Under the pieces are notes generated by a model. The model saw only the letters and a list, made by a program, of their open reading frames with translations, did not search any database and was not told where the DNA came from. The position numbers and the translations under genes are program-made. A stretch of 64,000 nucleotides of DNA from Posidonia oceanica (Eukaryota; Streptophyta; Magnoliopsida; Alismatales; Posidoniaceae): positions 101,326,501-101,390,500 of the forward strand of contig JAZBRS010000020.1 of NCBI GenBank assembly GCA_037176725.1, given 5' to 3'. This document shows positions 46,425-56,635 of the stretch, one piece after another (position 1 is the first letter of the stretch; each line of letters starts with the position of its first letter).

Positions 46425-49400
46425 ATGGCCCAGTACGTTAGTGAGCCTTCTTTTACTCCTGCCACGGAGGGTGTTTCCGTTCTGGCCCCCCCGGTTGCTC
46501 TTTCTGTCCCACTTGTTCCCCCTCCGACGCCAGGGTTTCCTCCTCTGACGTCTCTAGGTTCTCAGTACACCCCGGGACAGTGGCAAGCCTCCCTTCCTCC
46601 GGATCCGGTCGCCGAATCTATCTTGACGGCCGTTACTCGCGCTCCGGAGATGCCACTGCCCCCTCCGTCCCAGGGATACGTCGCTTTCGACATCCCTTCC
46701 ACCGCTGCTGCGACCTTCTCTGTAGAATCCTTCCCTCCCGGACAGTCTGTGTCCGTGCCACTTGTTTCTCAGCCTCCGCCGGCACTGCACTTCAGCGTCC
46801 CCACTGGCGAGACGCCCGAGGCGCAGTACCAGCATCTGATGGAGCTCGCCCAGAGACTGCAGGGCATGGCTCTATCAGTTCGTCCTCCTTCTGTCCCTGT
46901 CGTTCCTGAGGTTCCTCCGAGGCCAGTTCCTGCATTCCTTGCATCAACCTCTACACCTCCGCCTCGACCATCGTCGCAACTGCTCACGGTTCCGACGATG
47001 GGGGCTCGTTTGCCGCCTCCTCCTGCACAACACTTGGCACAGCATGCTCCACTTCCTTCTGGTGGTCAATCCTTTGGATCGGCTGGAGCCCAGTACCTCA
47101 CTGGCTCGCTGTCTGGCACCCCGCCTGCACAGCAACTGGTGCTCCGCCATCCTACCCCTGTCCCAGCACAGCATGGCATTTATTCTTCTCCTCTCCCTCA
47201 AGTCCAGCATCCTGCATACACTCCTGCATACACCATCCCCCAGCACGGATACGCCGGCCATCCCGTTGCTCCACCAGGCGACGCTATGGTAGATCCGGAG
47301 GAGCACTTAGGTGCGACCCATTCGGCGTATGTGCTCGCTACCCCTGCTGATCCCTCTCCTACAGCAGCAATCCCAGACCCCATCAATAACCGGATGGACG
47401 TCTTGGAGAAAGCACTACGACTAGTGCAGGGTACTGAGCACCAGACCTACCAGTTCCGGGACCTCTGTTGCTTTCCAGAGGCGGTACTCCCTCCGAAGTT
47501 CAAAATCCCGGACTTCGAGAAGTATAATGGTAGGGGCTGCCCTGTAGCACACCTGAAGGCGTATTGCGGTGATCTCGCTCAGCTTCAGGCTGACGAGAGG
47601 TTGCTGATCCGCTTGTTCCAGAAGAGTTTGACCGGGCCGGCACTCAAGTGGTTCACGTCACTCGATATGTCAGCCATCAAGACTTGGAACGACCTCAGTC
47701 AGGCGTTCCTGGAACAGTACTCCTTCAACCTCGATCTTGTCCCCAAAAGGGCGGACTTGATCGCCATCAAGCAGAACTCTGGTGAGCCGTTCGGGGAGTA
47801 CGTCGGCCGCTGGCGCGCCCTTGCCTCTCAGGTTCGAGATAGACCCTCTGACGAGGAATCTATCGAGATTGTTATCAAAGGGGCGCAGCCGTCTCTCGGA
47901 GCTCTGCTTAGCATCCAACCAGTCACTACTTTCGCGGCACTCATCAGAGCTGGAGCGCGCGTGGAGAGTTCTTTGCGGAGTGGCAACTTCCCGGCTCTCT
48001 CTGCGTTCGCTAAGCAGGCAGTGATAAGCAGCAACAGTGCCAACAGCAGCACCCCCAACAACAACAACAGCGGCAGCAACAACAACCGCCCGAAGAGGAA
48101 GGACTCGCCGAAATCCGCTGTTGCGTTCGTCGATTCTCCTGCTGTGCCTGTTCGCTTGCCGTCTCGGCCTGCCCCAGCTCAAGTGGTGTACGCTCATGCA
48201 CCTAGGAATCCACACACACCGCACATCACAACCACCGCTAGACCGGTCTATCCTGCCGCACCGGTTCAGCAAGGCCCGTACCCGAGGCAAAGAAGACCAC
48301 CCGCTGAGAGGCGGAATTTCACCCCACTGGTGGAACCACTCACGGTCATCTTGCCGAAGGTGGCATCGCTCCTGAAGTTCCCGGAGGTTCGTCCGCCGCC
48401 AAGCCCTCTGCCGCATTGGTTTAGGCCGGACCTCTTCTGCAATTTCCATCGAAGCGTCGGGCATTCGACGGATAATTGCTTCTCCCTGCGGAACGCAATT
48501 CAGGACCTGATCGAATCGGGAACGATTGTGATCGACACGCACGAGGCTTCCACTCAAGCACGCACTCATGCATCTGCATCTCCAGCTGTTCCCCCGCATT
48601 CTGGCATCGTCCGCCAACCTTTACCGGAGCACTCTCATCCGGGAAGGGCGGGAACCTCAGGCGTCCACTCTGTTTTTCCTTCTGGGCCCGCTACCTCTGT
48701 AGTGGACCCTTCTGATCTTATCTCTGACCTCTCTGAGCCTTTCCCAGTCAGTCTCTATTTGGCGGCAGTTGCCGGCTCCGAGTCGGGAATCCATTTGATC
48801 CGACCGCGTGCCAGGCCGGAGCGCCCTCGCGCGTCTCCCACCGTGCTCCCTCAGGCTCAATCTCCTGTACACCTTTTAGCCAGAGCCCAGCCTAGTTCTC
48901 CCATTCATCTTCTAGGGCGACCTCAACCACACCTTCTAGGCAGACCTCAACCTGCCCCAGCCTTCCCACCCCAGCAACCATATCCCTTAGACAGACCTCA
49001 GTATCCTGTAGGTCCCCCTGTAACCCCTCCTGTGCTCGCAGCACATGCTCCAGCCGTCATTAACTTGACCATGGACACCCATCGCGTCCCTTACAGCTAC
49101 GCCATAGAAATGTGCGCGGAAGTAACGCGATCGGGGAGGATTTACAGGCCCCCAGCACCAGCAACTAGGCCAACTCATCTTAGACCTGTTATACCCCCAC
49201 CCTCAGGCCAACCCTTAGCAAATCCAGCCCCAGATCAGCCTGTAGTTAGCCAAGCCCCTAGCCGGCCTGTAGTAACTCAGCTTCCTGCCACTACCCCTGT
49301 AGAACCTGCTAGAATCACCCCTCCAGCTGCTAGAAGAGACCAACCAAGAGCAGACCTAACCTCCCAGCTCAAGAAGGTTAAAGCCGACATCTCCATCTGG

Positions 49401-52400
49401 GATTTGATCCACACTTCTGCCGAACACGGCGAGGCTTTTCTTCGCGTGTTCCAAGCTGCTCGTGTGTCCCAGTCCATTGAGCCTTCTGCCTTGGAGAGCA
49501 TGGTTGGGTTAATCGCGGAGCCCCAGGTCATCTCTTTTACGAGTGATGAGCTGCCTCCGGCAGGGATTAATCACAACCAGCCCCTATTCGTCACGGTGCA
49601 GTTCAAAAACTTTCGCATTCCCCTAACACTGGTTGATAACGGGTCAGGCCTTAACGTCTGCCCCTTGCGTACAGCAACCAAGCTCGGATTCAAAGCCGAG
49701 GATATCACGCCAGCCGTGAAGGGAATGACTGCTTTTGACAACACTCACCATGACGCTCTAGGGATTCTGATTATCCCTCTGGCTATCGGTCCGGTCGTCT
49801 TCGACGTAGAATTCTATGTCGTCGACTTGAAGCCTAACTTCAATCTTTTGCTTGGGCGCCCTTGGCTTCACAAGCATCAGGTCCTTCCTTCAACCCTCCA
49901 TCGAATGATAAAGTACCGTCGTGGCAATGATGTCATTGTCGTCATGGCGGAGAACTTTGAGAAGGAGCGGATTGAAGCAGTCTCTCCCGTGTCTTCGCAG
50001 TCCATCCCATTTGACCCTGAGACTTCTGAAGCCCTCTATCGCGTTAACCGGTGCGAGCCAGTTAACTTTGTTCCTGACCTTGAACGTGTCAACTCCTTGA
50101 CCGTTCACAGCAACCCCTTTCGAATGGTCGAGAATGTATGTCACAGGTGGGGTTACACAAAGGGTACGCCGCTCGGGCGTCACGGCCAAGGGATCGCGGA
50201 GCCGATCGTAGCAGTGGAGCGAAGGAAGTCTGAAGGCCTCGGCTACGAACCAAAGCTCGACGAAGATCACTGCTTCCAGCTCAAAGCCCATGCACCAGCC
50301 ATTCCCAGAGACCTCACTAACTTTACCAGTGCAGGAATTCTGGGATCCACCGACGATCAAGCCGCAGTGCCGACAGAGGATTGGGTGTGTGTTGAGGACT
50401 ACTACTCGGATGAGGAGCAGTCTGATGCAACAGAGGCAGTCCCAATCAGTTCAGCAGAAATAGTGGTCAGAGCAGAGGCCCCACAGTCAGTTTATTTAGC
50501 TCTCCCTCTGGCAGAAACAGCAGGCAGTTCAGCAGGCCCCGTGGCAAATGCAAATTCTCATCCTTTTCCAGCCACATCAGTTCCCCAGCAACAGTCAGCA
50601 GCAGTGCAGGGGTCAGAGACACTCCTCTTGGCAGAACCAAGCATGCTACCAGCGGTCACAGACACATCAGTGCTACTGCCCCCATCTCTGGAGGGGCAGT
50701 CTATCAACTCAGTCAGCAGCGTGGCCCAGCCCGCTCCCTCAGCATCATCTTCAGGAATGCAGCTGGCTCAGTCCGCTCCGCATTCTCCTGACGACCTACA
50801 GCAGCTCTCATGGCAAGACCCCACGGCGTCAGAAGCTGCGCTCTCTCAGTTACGGCCCGATACAAAAGGCCAACTGAGCACTACATTATCCGGGCCCTTG
50901 AGCCCTCCAAAGAGCACCCCTACTTATTCTCCAGCAGTGACCCTGGAAGCTTATTCATCAGTAGCACCGCTGGCCTCTCTATTTGGGCCTTCTACATCTG
51001 AACTGCCATCAATGGACGCGCCCGTGAACCAGATCATGCAAACCCCAAGGGCAGCAATCCATCTTGCAGCCGGGCCAGTGCCGCAGGCCCCCGGCGCCTA
51101 CTACGTCGACTCCCCCTTAGACGAAGAAGAAGGAGCGGCGATAGAAGCCCAGGTCGATTCTTGGATGTCCGACTTAGAGCTGCTCTATCAAGAACAGATC
51201 AAGTCGATAACAGAAGACCTGGCAGAGCATCAAGCTGCAGAAAGGAAAGGGAAAGCCGTAGTCACGGATCCTCCTCTGCAAGACGACCATGCTTCTATCA
51301 TGGTTCTAGAAGACTCAGCAGTGCCAGACTCCCCTAGACCAGATGAGCTCATCACTCTTCAACCAGAAGGCGGGCCTAGGTGGTTTGTGCAACCCATGCC
51401 TCACCTGAACAATATACCGAGCGGCAGTAACCAGATTAGCCACCAGTCTGGCATATCCTCCACAAGCACACTAGAAGACCCGGAGGGAGGAACATCAGCA
51501 GTACATGCAGTAGCAGTAACAGAGCAGAATGCCTCAGCAGTAGAGCAGTCAGCAGCCTCAGCAGCAGAACAGTCAGCAGCATCAGCAGTAGAGTCAGTTA
51601 AGCCCTCAGCAGTATCAGCAGAGCACTCAGCAGAGCCAGCCAGGCCAGAGCAAACGGTAGAAGGAGTTGCTGGGATGGAGGTCGCGCACCGAGGCTACAA
51701 GAATACTCGAGTAAGCGTGACCATCCTGAAACGTCACCAGGGCCAAGCAGCGGAACACATGCACTCTTTCGACATTGCAAGTCCTTCTTTTGAGAAAGAG
51801 ATCCTCTCAGAACTTATTGCCTATGGAGAGGAGGATGATACGGGCATGGATGAGACTAACGAACCTTTGCCCGAGTTCCGGCCCTATGACGACGACCCAG
51901 AAGGCCCCAACCTCCATGTTGAAGAAGAAACGGAGGTTGTCAACATCGGCACAGCCGAGGAAATCAGAGAAGTTTGCATCAGTGCCCGGCTGTCCGCCCA
52001 GGCTCGAGCAGAATTCATCGCATTCCTGAAAGAATATGCGGATGTCTTCGCTTGGAGTTATGAAGATATGGTCGGCCTTGACATAGAGATAGTGGTGCAC
52101 AATCTGCCCTTAAATCCGGATGCCAAGCCAGTAAAGCAGAAATTGAGAAGATGGCGACCGCAGTGGCTGCTCATGATCAAAGAAGAGATAATGAAGCAGC
52201 TTGGAGTCAACTTTCTGAAGGTCGTTCTTTATCCCGAATGGCTGGCAAACATTGTACCTGTGCCCAAGAAAGATGGCCGAATCCGGATCTGTATCGACTA
52301 CAGGGACCTGAACAAGGCGAGTCCCAAGGACGACTTTCCATTACCTCACATTGACGTCCTAGTCGACAATACGGCGGGCCACAAAATGCTCTCCTTCATG

Positions 52401-55205
52401 GACGGCTTTTCTGGATACAATCAGATCAAAATGGCGGAAGAGGACATGGAAAAGACTTCATTCATCACCCCTTGGGGAGTCTTCTGCTACCAAGTCATGC
52501 CGTTCGGCCTGAAGAATGCTGGTGCAACCTATCAAAGGGCCATGACTGCGCTATTCCACGACCTCATGCACCAAGAAGTGGAGGTCTATGTAGACGATAT
52601 GATCGCCAAAACCAAAGAGCCCGAGGATCATCTTGCCTGTCTCAGAAAGCTCTTTGACCGTCTACGGAAGTACAAGCTGCGCCTGAATCCCAAGAAGTGC
52701 GTATTCGGGGTATCTTCTGGCAAATTGCTCGGCTACATTGTTAGCCAAAGGGGGATTGAGGTGGACCCGTTGAAAGCACAAGCCATCGTGGACATGCCAC
52801 CCCCTAGAACTGAAAAGGAAGTCAGAAGTCTGCTTGGGCGTTTACAGTATATCAGTCGCTTCATTGCACAGCTTACGCCCATCTGCGAACCCATATTCAA
52901 GCTCTTGAGGAAGAATGCGCAAATTCACTGGAACGAGGAGTGTCAGGCTGCATTCGCCAAGATCAAGCAGCTGTTGATCAAGCCTCCTGTCCTGGTCCCG
53001 CCTACGCCAGGGAGACCTTTGCTTCTCTACCTTTCTACCACGCAGCATTCCATGGGCGCCGTCTTGGGCCAGCATGACGAATCTGGTAGGAAGGAGCGCG
53101 CCATCTACTACCTGAGCAAGAAATTTAATGAATGCGAAGCCAGGTACACAACACTAGAGAAGACTTGCTTGTCCCTTGTCTGGGCTGCACAGAAGCTGAG
53201 GCACTACATGATGGCATACCCAGTACAGCTCTTATGCCGGCACGATCCCATCAAATTCCTCTTCCAGAAGCCGGCCATGGTGGGCAGATGTGCTAAGTGG
53301 CAGGTGTTATTGTCTCAGTACGACATCACCTTCGTCACACAGAAATCCATGAAGGGTCAAGCAATGGCAGACCATCTTGCTGACCTCCCTCTGCCTGAAT
53401 ACCAACCCCTCCAGACGCAGTTCCCTGATGAAGACATTCTCTTTGCAATGGAGGACTCTGAGCAGAAAGATCCTGAAGAAGCAGAGGAATGGCAGCTCTA
53501 CTTTGATGGTGCAGTCAACAAGAAGGGTCGAGGCGTAGGCGCAGTGCTGACCACGCCCCAAGGACAGATGACTCCTTTCGCGAGGAAGCTGACTTTCACC
53601 TGCACAAACAACGAAGCAGAGTACGAAGCATGCATCCTGGGGTTGAAAGTCGCCCTCGAGCATGAGGCGCAGAAGCTGCATGTGCACGGCGATGCCATGC
53701 TGGTAATTTCTCAAGTGAACGGCGATTGGAAGACAAAAGATCCCAAGCTTGTGCCGTATCACGAACACCTGCTGAGGCTGATGAAAGAATTCAAGAGCAT
53801 CCGCTTCACATACCTGAACAGAGCAAAGAACGCGTATGCAGACGCACTAGCAACTCTGGCATCCTGGCTCACTATATCAGAAGACAGCACTGTGGATGTA
53901 TCAGTCACTCGCATTGAACAGCCTGCATACTGCATGAGCATAGAAGAAGCGGATCCCGCAGAGGGGCAGCCCTGGTATCAAGACATAAAATCTTTCCTGG
54001 AGTCTGGTAACTTTCCTCCTGATACCACGGCGGCAGACAAGAGAACTTTGGCGCGTCTGGCGTCAAAATATGTGTTAGGGGCCGGGCAGCTATACAGAAG
54101 GTCATACAATCAGATGCTACTGCGCTGCCTGAACAAGTCGGAGGCGGACACGCTGATGCTTCAAGTGCATGCAGGAACCTGTGGCCCGCACATGAACGGC
54201 GTCCTCCTGGCCAAGAAGATCATGCTTCAAGGATATTTCTGGCAGACCATGGAAGCCGACTGCTGCCGGTTCGTGCGTAGATGCCACAACTGTCAGGTCC
54301 ATGGTAACTTCATCAAGGCCCCTCCACATCAGCTGCATAATATGTCTTCGCCATGGCCTTTCTCCACCTGGGGGATCGATGTCATCGGCGCCGTCCACCC
54401 CGCTGCTTCAAATGGTCATCGTTACATTCTGGTAGCGATCGATTACTTTACCAAGTGGGTGGAAGCGGCCTCTTACAGGACAGTCACCGCTGCGGCAACA
54501 GAAAAATTTATCAGAAACAATATTGTTGCCCGGTATAGGGTCTCGTACTCTGTCATCTCGGATAACGGCTCAAACTTTAGGATCGAAGAATACCTGCAAA
54601 GTCTCAAGATCAAGCACCATCGATCCTCACCTTATCGGCCTCAGATGAACGGAGCAGTGGAATCTGCAAACAAGAATATTGTCAAGATCCTGAAGAAAAT
54701 GGCAGAAATCCACAAGGATTGGCACGACAAGCTCCCGTACGCGCTCTGGGCGTACAGGACATCAATCCGGACCTCTACAGGAGCCACCCCATACTCTCTG
54801 GTGTACGGCATGGAAGCGGTGTTACCTGTTGAAGTGGAGATCCCCTCTCTGCGGATCCTGCGAGAAGCTGAGTTGGAGGAAGCAGAATGGGTCGAAGACC
54901 GCTGCATCCAACTGAACTTGATTGATGAGCGCAGATTGCAAGCCATGCACAACGCTCACTGCTATCAGAAGCGGATGGCCAAAGCATTCTTGAAGAAGGT
55001 CCAGCCTAGAAGCTTTCAGGCAGGGGACCTTGTCTTGCGCGCCATTCATCTGCCTGACGGTCGAGGGAAATTCCGACCCAATTGGCGTGGCCCCTTTGTG
55101 GTCAAGCAGATCTTTTCGGGAGGCGCTGTAACCCTTGAAGATATGGACCAGATTGAGCAATCTGAACCCGTCAATCTCTGCTATCTGAAGAAGTACTATC
55201 AGTAG
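46425..55205 (+). CDS. gag-pol: Gag-pol polyprotein of element A (2926 aa, uninterrupted)
   Basis: One open frame from ATG 46425 (MAQYVSE, conserved in B). Residues from that ATG: 1-320 Pro/Ser-rich; gag core 340-470 with ALKWFTSLD (W409); knuckle CX2HX4HX4C at C672, H675, H680, C685; Pro-rich 690-960; conserved ISIWDLIHTSAEH before the protease; aspartic protease with D1071 (DNGS) and LLLGRPWLH; G-patch-like 1242-1275; Ser/Ala/Glu-rich linker; RT from about 1948 with FMDGFSGYNQI and YVDD at 2055-2058; first RNase H with its first Asp lost (LYLSTTQ); second RNase H D2361, E2397, D2423, D2473; integrase zinc finger H2582, H2589, C2620, C2623, catalytic D2652, D2713, E2746, and a GPF C terminus. 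No chromodomain. Odd: only 32 residues between D2713 and E2746 where B has 35, and RYRVS where B has RYGVP. Presumably cleaved into separate enzymes acting in virus-like particles. Confidence 0.97.
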   Translation: MAQYVSEPSFTPATEGVSVLAPPVALSVPLVPPPTPGFPPLTSLGSQYTPGQWQASLPPDPVAESILTAVTRAPEMPLPPPSQGYVAFDIPSTAAATFSVESFPPGQSVSVPLVSQPPPALHFSVPTGETPEAQYQHLMELAQRLQGMALSVRPPSVPVVPEVPPRPVPAFLASTSTPPPRPSSQLLTVPTMGARLPPPPAQHLAQHAPLPSGGQSFGSAGAQYLTGSLSGTPPAQQLVLRHPTPVPAQHGIYSSPLPQVQHPAYTPAYTIPQHGYAGHPVAPPGDAMVDPEEHLGATHSAYVLATPADPSPTAAIPDPINNRMDVLEKALRLVQGTEHQTYQFRDLCCFPEAVLPPKFKIPDFEKYNGRGCPVAHLKAYCGDLAQLQADERLLIRLFQKSLTGPALKWFTSLDMSAIKTWNDLSQAFLEQYSFNLDLVPKRADLIAIKQNSGEPFGEYVGRWRALASQVRDRPSDEESIEIVIKGAQPSLGALLSIQPVTTFAALIRAGARVESSLRSGNFPALSAFAKQAVISSNSANSSTPNNNNSGSNNNRPKRKDSPKSAVAFVDSPAVPVRLPSRPAPAQVVYAHAPRNPHTPHITTTARPVYPAAPVQQGPYPRQRRPPAERRNFTPLVEPLTVILPKVASLLKFPEVRPPPSPLPHWFRPDLFCNFHRSVGHSTDNCFSLRNAIQDLIESGTIVIDTHEASTQARTHASASPAVPPHSGIVRQPLPEHSHPGRAGTSGVHSVFPSGPATSVVDPSDLISDLSEPFPVSLYLAAVAGSESGIHLIRPRARPERPRASPTVLPQAQSPVHLLARAQPSSPIHLLGRPQPHLLGRPQPAPAFPPQQPYPLDRPQYPVGPPVTPPVLAAHAPAVINLTMDTHRVPYSYAIEMCAEVTRSGRIYRPPAPATRPTHLRPVIPPPSGQPLANPAPDQPVVSQAPSRPVVTQLPATTPVEPARITPPAARRDQPRADLTSQLKKVKADISIWDLIHTSAEHGEAFLRVFQAARVSQSIEPSALESMVGLIAEPQVISFTSDELPPAGINHNQPLFVTVQFKNFRIPLTLVDNGSGLNVCPLRTATKLGFKAEDITPAVKGMTAFDNTHHDALGILIIPLAIGPVVFDVEFYVVDLKPNFNLLLGRPWLHKHQVLPSTLHRMIKYRRGNDVIVVMAENFEKERIEAVSPVSSQSIPFDPETSEALYRVNRCEPVNFVPDLERVNSLTVHSNPFRMVENVCHRWGYTKGTPLGRHGQGIAEPIVAVERRKSEGLGYEPKLDEDHCFQLKAHAPAIPRDLTNFTSAGILGSTDDQAAVPTEDWVCVEDYYSDEEQSDATEAVPISSAEIVVRAEAPQSVYLALPLAETAGSSAGPVANANSHPFPATSVPQQQSAAVQGSETLLLAEPSMLPAVTDTSVLLPPSLEGQSINSVSSVAQPAPSASSSGMQLAQSAPHSPDDLQQLSWQDPTASEAALSQLRPDTKGQLSTTLSGPLSPPKSTPTYSPAVTLEAYSSVAPLASLFGPSTSELPSMDAPVNQIMQTPRAAIHLAAGPVPQAPGAYYVDSPLDEEEGAAIEAQVDSWMSDLELLYQEQIKSITEDLAEHQAAERKGKAVVTDPPLQDDHASIMVLEDSAVPDSPRPDELITLQPEGGPRWFVQPMPHLNNIPSGSNQISHQSGISSTSTLEDPEGGTSAVHAVAVTEQNASAVEQSAASAAEQSAASAVESVKPSAVSAEHSAEPARPEQTVEGVAGMEVAHRGYKNTRVSVTILKRHQGQAAEHMHSFDIASPSFEKEILSELIAYGEEDDTGMDETNEPLPEFRPYDDDPEGPNLHVEEETEVVNIGTAEEIREVCISARLSAQARAEFIAFLKEYADVFAWSYEDMVGLDIEIVVHNLPLNPDAKPVKQKLRRWRPQWLLMIKEEIMKQLGVNFLKVVLYPEWLANIVPVPKKDGRIRICIDYRDLNKASPKDDFPLPHIDVLVDNTAGHKMLSFMDGFSGYNQIKMAEEDMEKTSFITPWGVFCYQVMPFGLKNAGATYQRAMTALFHDLMHQEVEVYVDDMIAKTKEPEDHLACLRKLFDRLRKYKLRLNPKKCVFGVSSGKLLGYIVSQRGIEVDPLKAQAIVDMPPPRTEKEVRSLLGRLQYISRFIAQLTPICEPIFKLLRKNAQIHWNEECQAAFAKIKQLLIKPPVLVPPTPGRPLLLYLSTTQHSMGAVLGQHDESGRKERAIYYLSKKFNECEARYTTLEKTCLSLVWAAQKLRHYMMAYPVQLLCRHDPIKFLFQKPAMVGRCAKWQVLLSQYDITFVTQKSMKGQAMADHLADLPLPEYQPLQTQFPDEDILFAMEDSEQKDPEEAEEWQLYFDGAVNKKGRGVGAVLTTPQGQMTPFARKLTFTCTNNEAEYEACILGLKVALEHEAQKLHVHGDAMLVISQVNGDWKTKDPKLVPYHEHLLRLMKEFKSIRFTYLNRAKNAYADALATLASWLTISEDSTVDVSVTRIEQPAYCMSIEEADPAEGQPWYQDIKSFLESGNFPPDTTAADKRTLARLASKYVLGAGQLYRRSYNQMLLRCLNKSEADTLMLQVHAGTCGPHMNGVLLAKKIMLQGYFWQTMEADCCRFVRRCHNCQVHGNFIKAPPHQLHNMSSPWPFSTWGIDVIGAVHPAASNGHRYILVAIDYFTKWVEAASYRTVTAAATEKFIRNNIVARYRVSYSVISDNGSNFRIEEYLQSLKIKHHRSSPYRPQMNGAVESANKNIVKILKKMAEIHKDWHDKLPYALWAYRTSIRTSTGATPYSLVYGMEAVLPVEVEIPSLRILREAELEEAEWVEDRCIQLNLIDERRLQAMHNAHCYQKRMAKAFLKKVQPRSFQAGDLVLRAIHLPDGRGKFRPNWRGPFVVKQIFSGGAVTLEDMDQIEQSEPVNLCYLKKYYQ

Positions 55206-56635
55206 CCGAAAACGGCCCCGTTGCAGATGCCCTTCTCCCACTTGCATTTTCATTCTCGCCTTCTTGATTCAACCCTGTTTCAAATCATCATCGTCATCCT
55301 TTCAACTCTTACATCCCTATTTAAATCATCATCATCGTCATCTTTTCAGCTCTTGCCCCCTTTCTTTTCAAATCATCATCGTCATTCTCTCAAGCATTGT
55401 ATCTTTTAGCCCGGTGATGACAACCGGAAGTGCTCGCCTGCTCTGGAAAGGGTCACCCTGCCTCACCCGGCACTACTTAGATGACTTAGCAAGTGAGGGA
55501 GCCACCACCAATTAGGACAGGCGAACTGCCCAATCTCACAAGGACATACACCTCTGAGGGAGAAAAAATGTTAGGATGTGAGCTTGAAAAAAAAAGTGAG
55601 AATAGACATCTAGATTTGGGCACCTCAAAGGGACAGAAGACGAAGACAGAAGCCGGCCCTAGAGATAGGGGTGTGCAGTCTAACCCTGCTCCTTCTACCC
55701 ATCACACAGCAGACCCAAAACCTGAATCCATTACATTTCAAGCACCCTTCTTTTGCCACCAGAATGGGGATAGCAAAAGCCTGAAAAAAAGTGGAAAAAT
55801 ATCAATCAAAAAAAAAAGAAGAAGAAGAGAAAAAAAGAGATCGAACAAAAACAAAGACAAAAAAAAGGAGAAAAGCAAGCAAAACAAAAAAAAAAAAGAA
55901 GAAGAAAAAGGCAAGGGTAGCCCAAAAAACACAGGCACCGTTATCCCCCATGCTTTACTAGAGATCCCCAGCATGTCAAGCCTGGAAAAGGGGTCTACCA
56001 CATCCTCCCAAGAGCAAACACATACCTTCCCCCATCTAGGGGCAGAGAAAGACTGCATACCTATGAGGGAGAAACCTTTCAAAAAAGAGAGAGAGCTGAA
56101 AGAATAGGTGCAGGTCCTGAGAGTGCGGCCAGTAGCCTGTCCTCACCACATCACCACCTGTATAGTGCCAACAACCTGTTCCGGAGCGCCACCAATAAGC
56201 CAAGAGTCTGAGTAGGGCCCAGTGAGTCAAGGGCCACTCCCTTCCTCTACAGCAGGCACCAAAGCACTCCGTACGCTGAGGGCGTTCAAGCATCCACCCA
56301 AGCATAACCATCCACTCAAGCATACCCATCCACCCAAGCATATCCATCCATTCAAACATACTTAGTCATCCAATAATATTCATCCACATAAGCATATCCC
56401 TAGCATCTTGCATTCATGCATCTTCCTTCTTTCCTTTCCCCTTCCGCCAATCCCTCCGCTCTGCAACACGCTCAGGCCCTGAGGCAGTACTTCTCCCCAG
56501 CAGAGGCGCGTCGACGGCACTCGAGCTGCGCTGGTCCAGATCTCCTGCCAGCCCTCGCCCCCATGTCCGCAAGACTGCAACAAAATCCCCCTGCTTATCA
56601 GTGCTTAACTGCTATGTTCCGCTATCAACTGCTAA
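55206..56635 (+). other. Element A spacer between gag-pol and downstream ORF
   Basis: Contains CATCATCGTCATC-type short repeats (55280-55400), an A-rich purine tract (55794-55915), and 15-17-bp repeats of the form CATCCACCCAAGCATA (56290-56400). The purine tract is conserved in B at the same place. Possible splice-acceptor-like sequences (TTTCAG, ATAGCAG) precede the downstream ORF, but nothing proves splicing. Confidence 0.65.
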
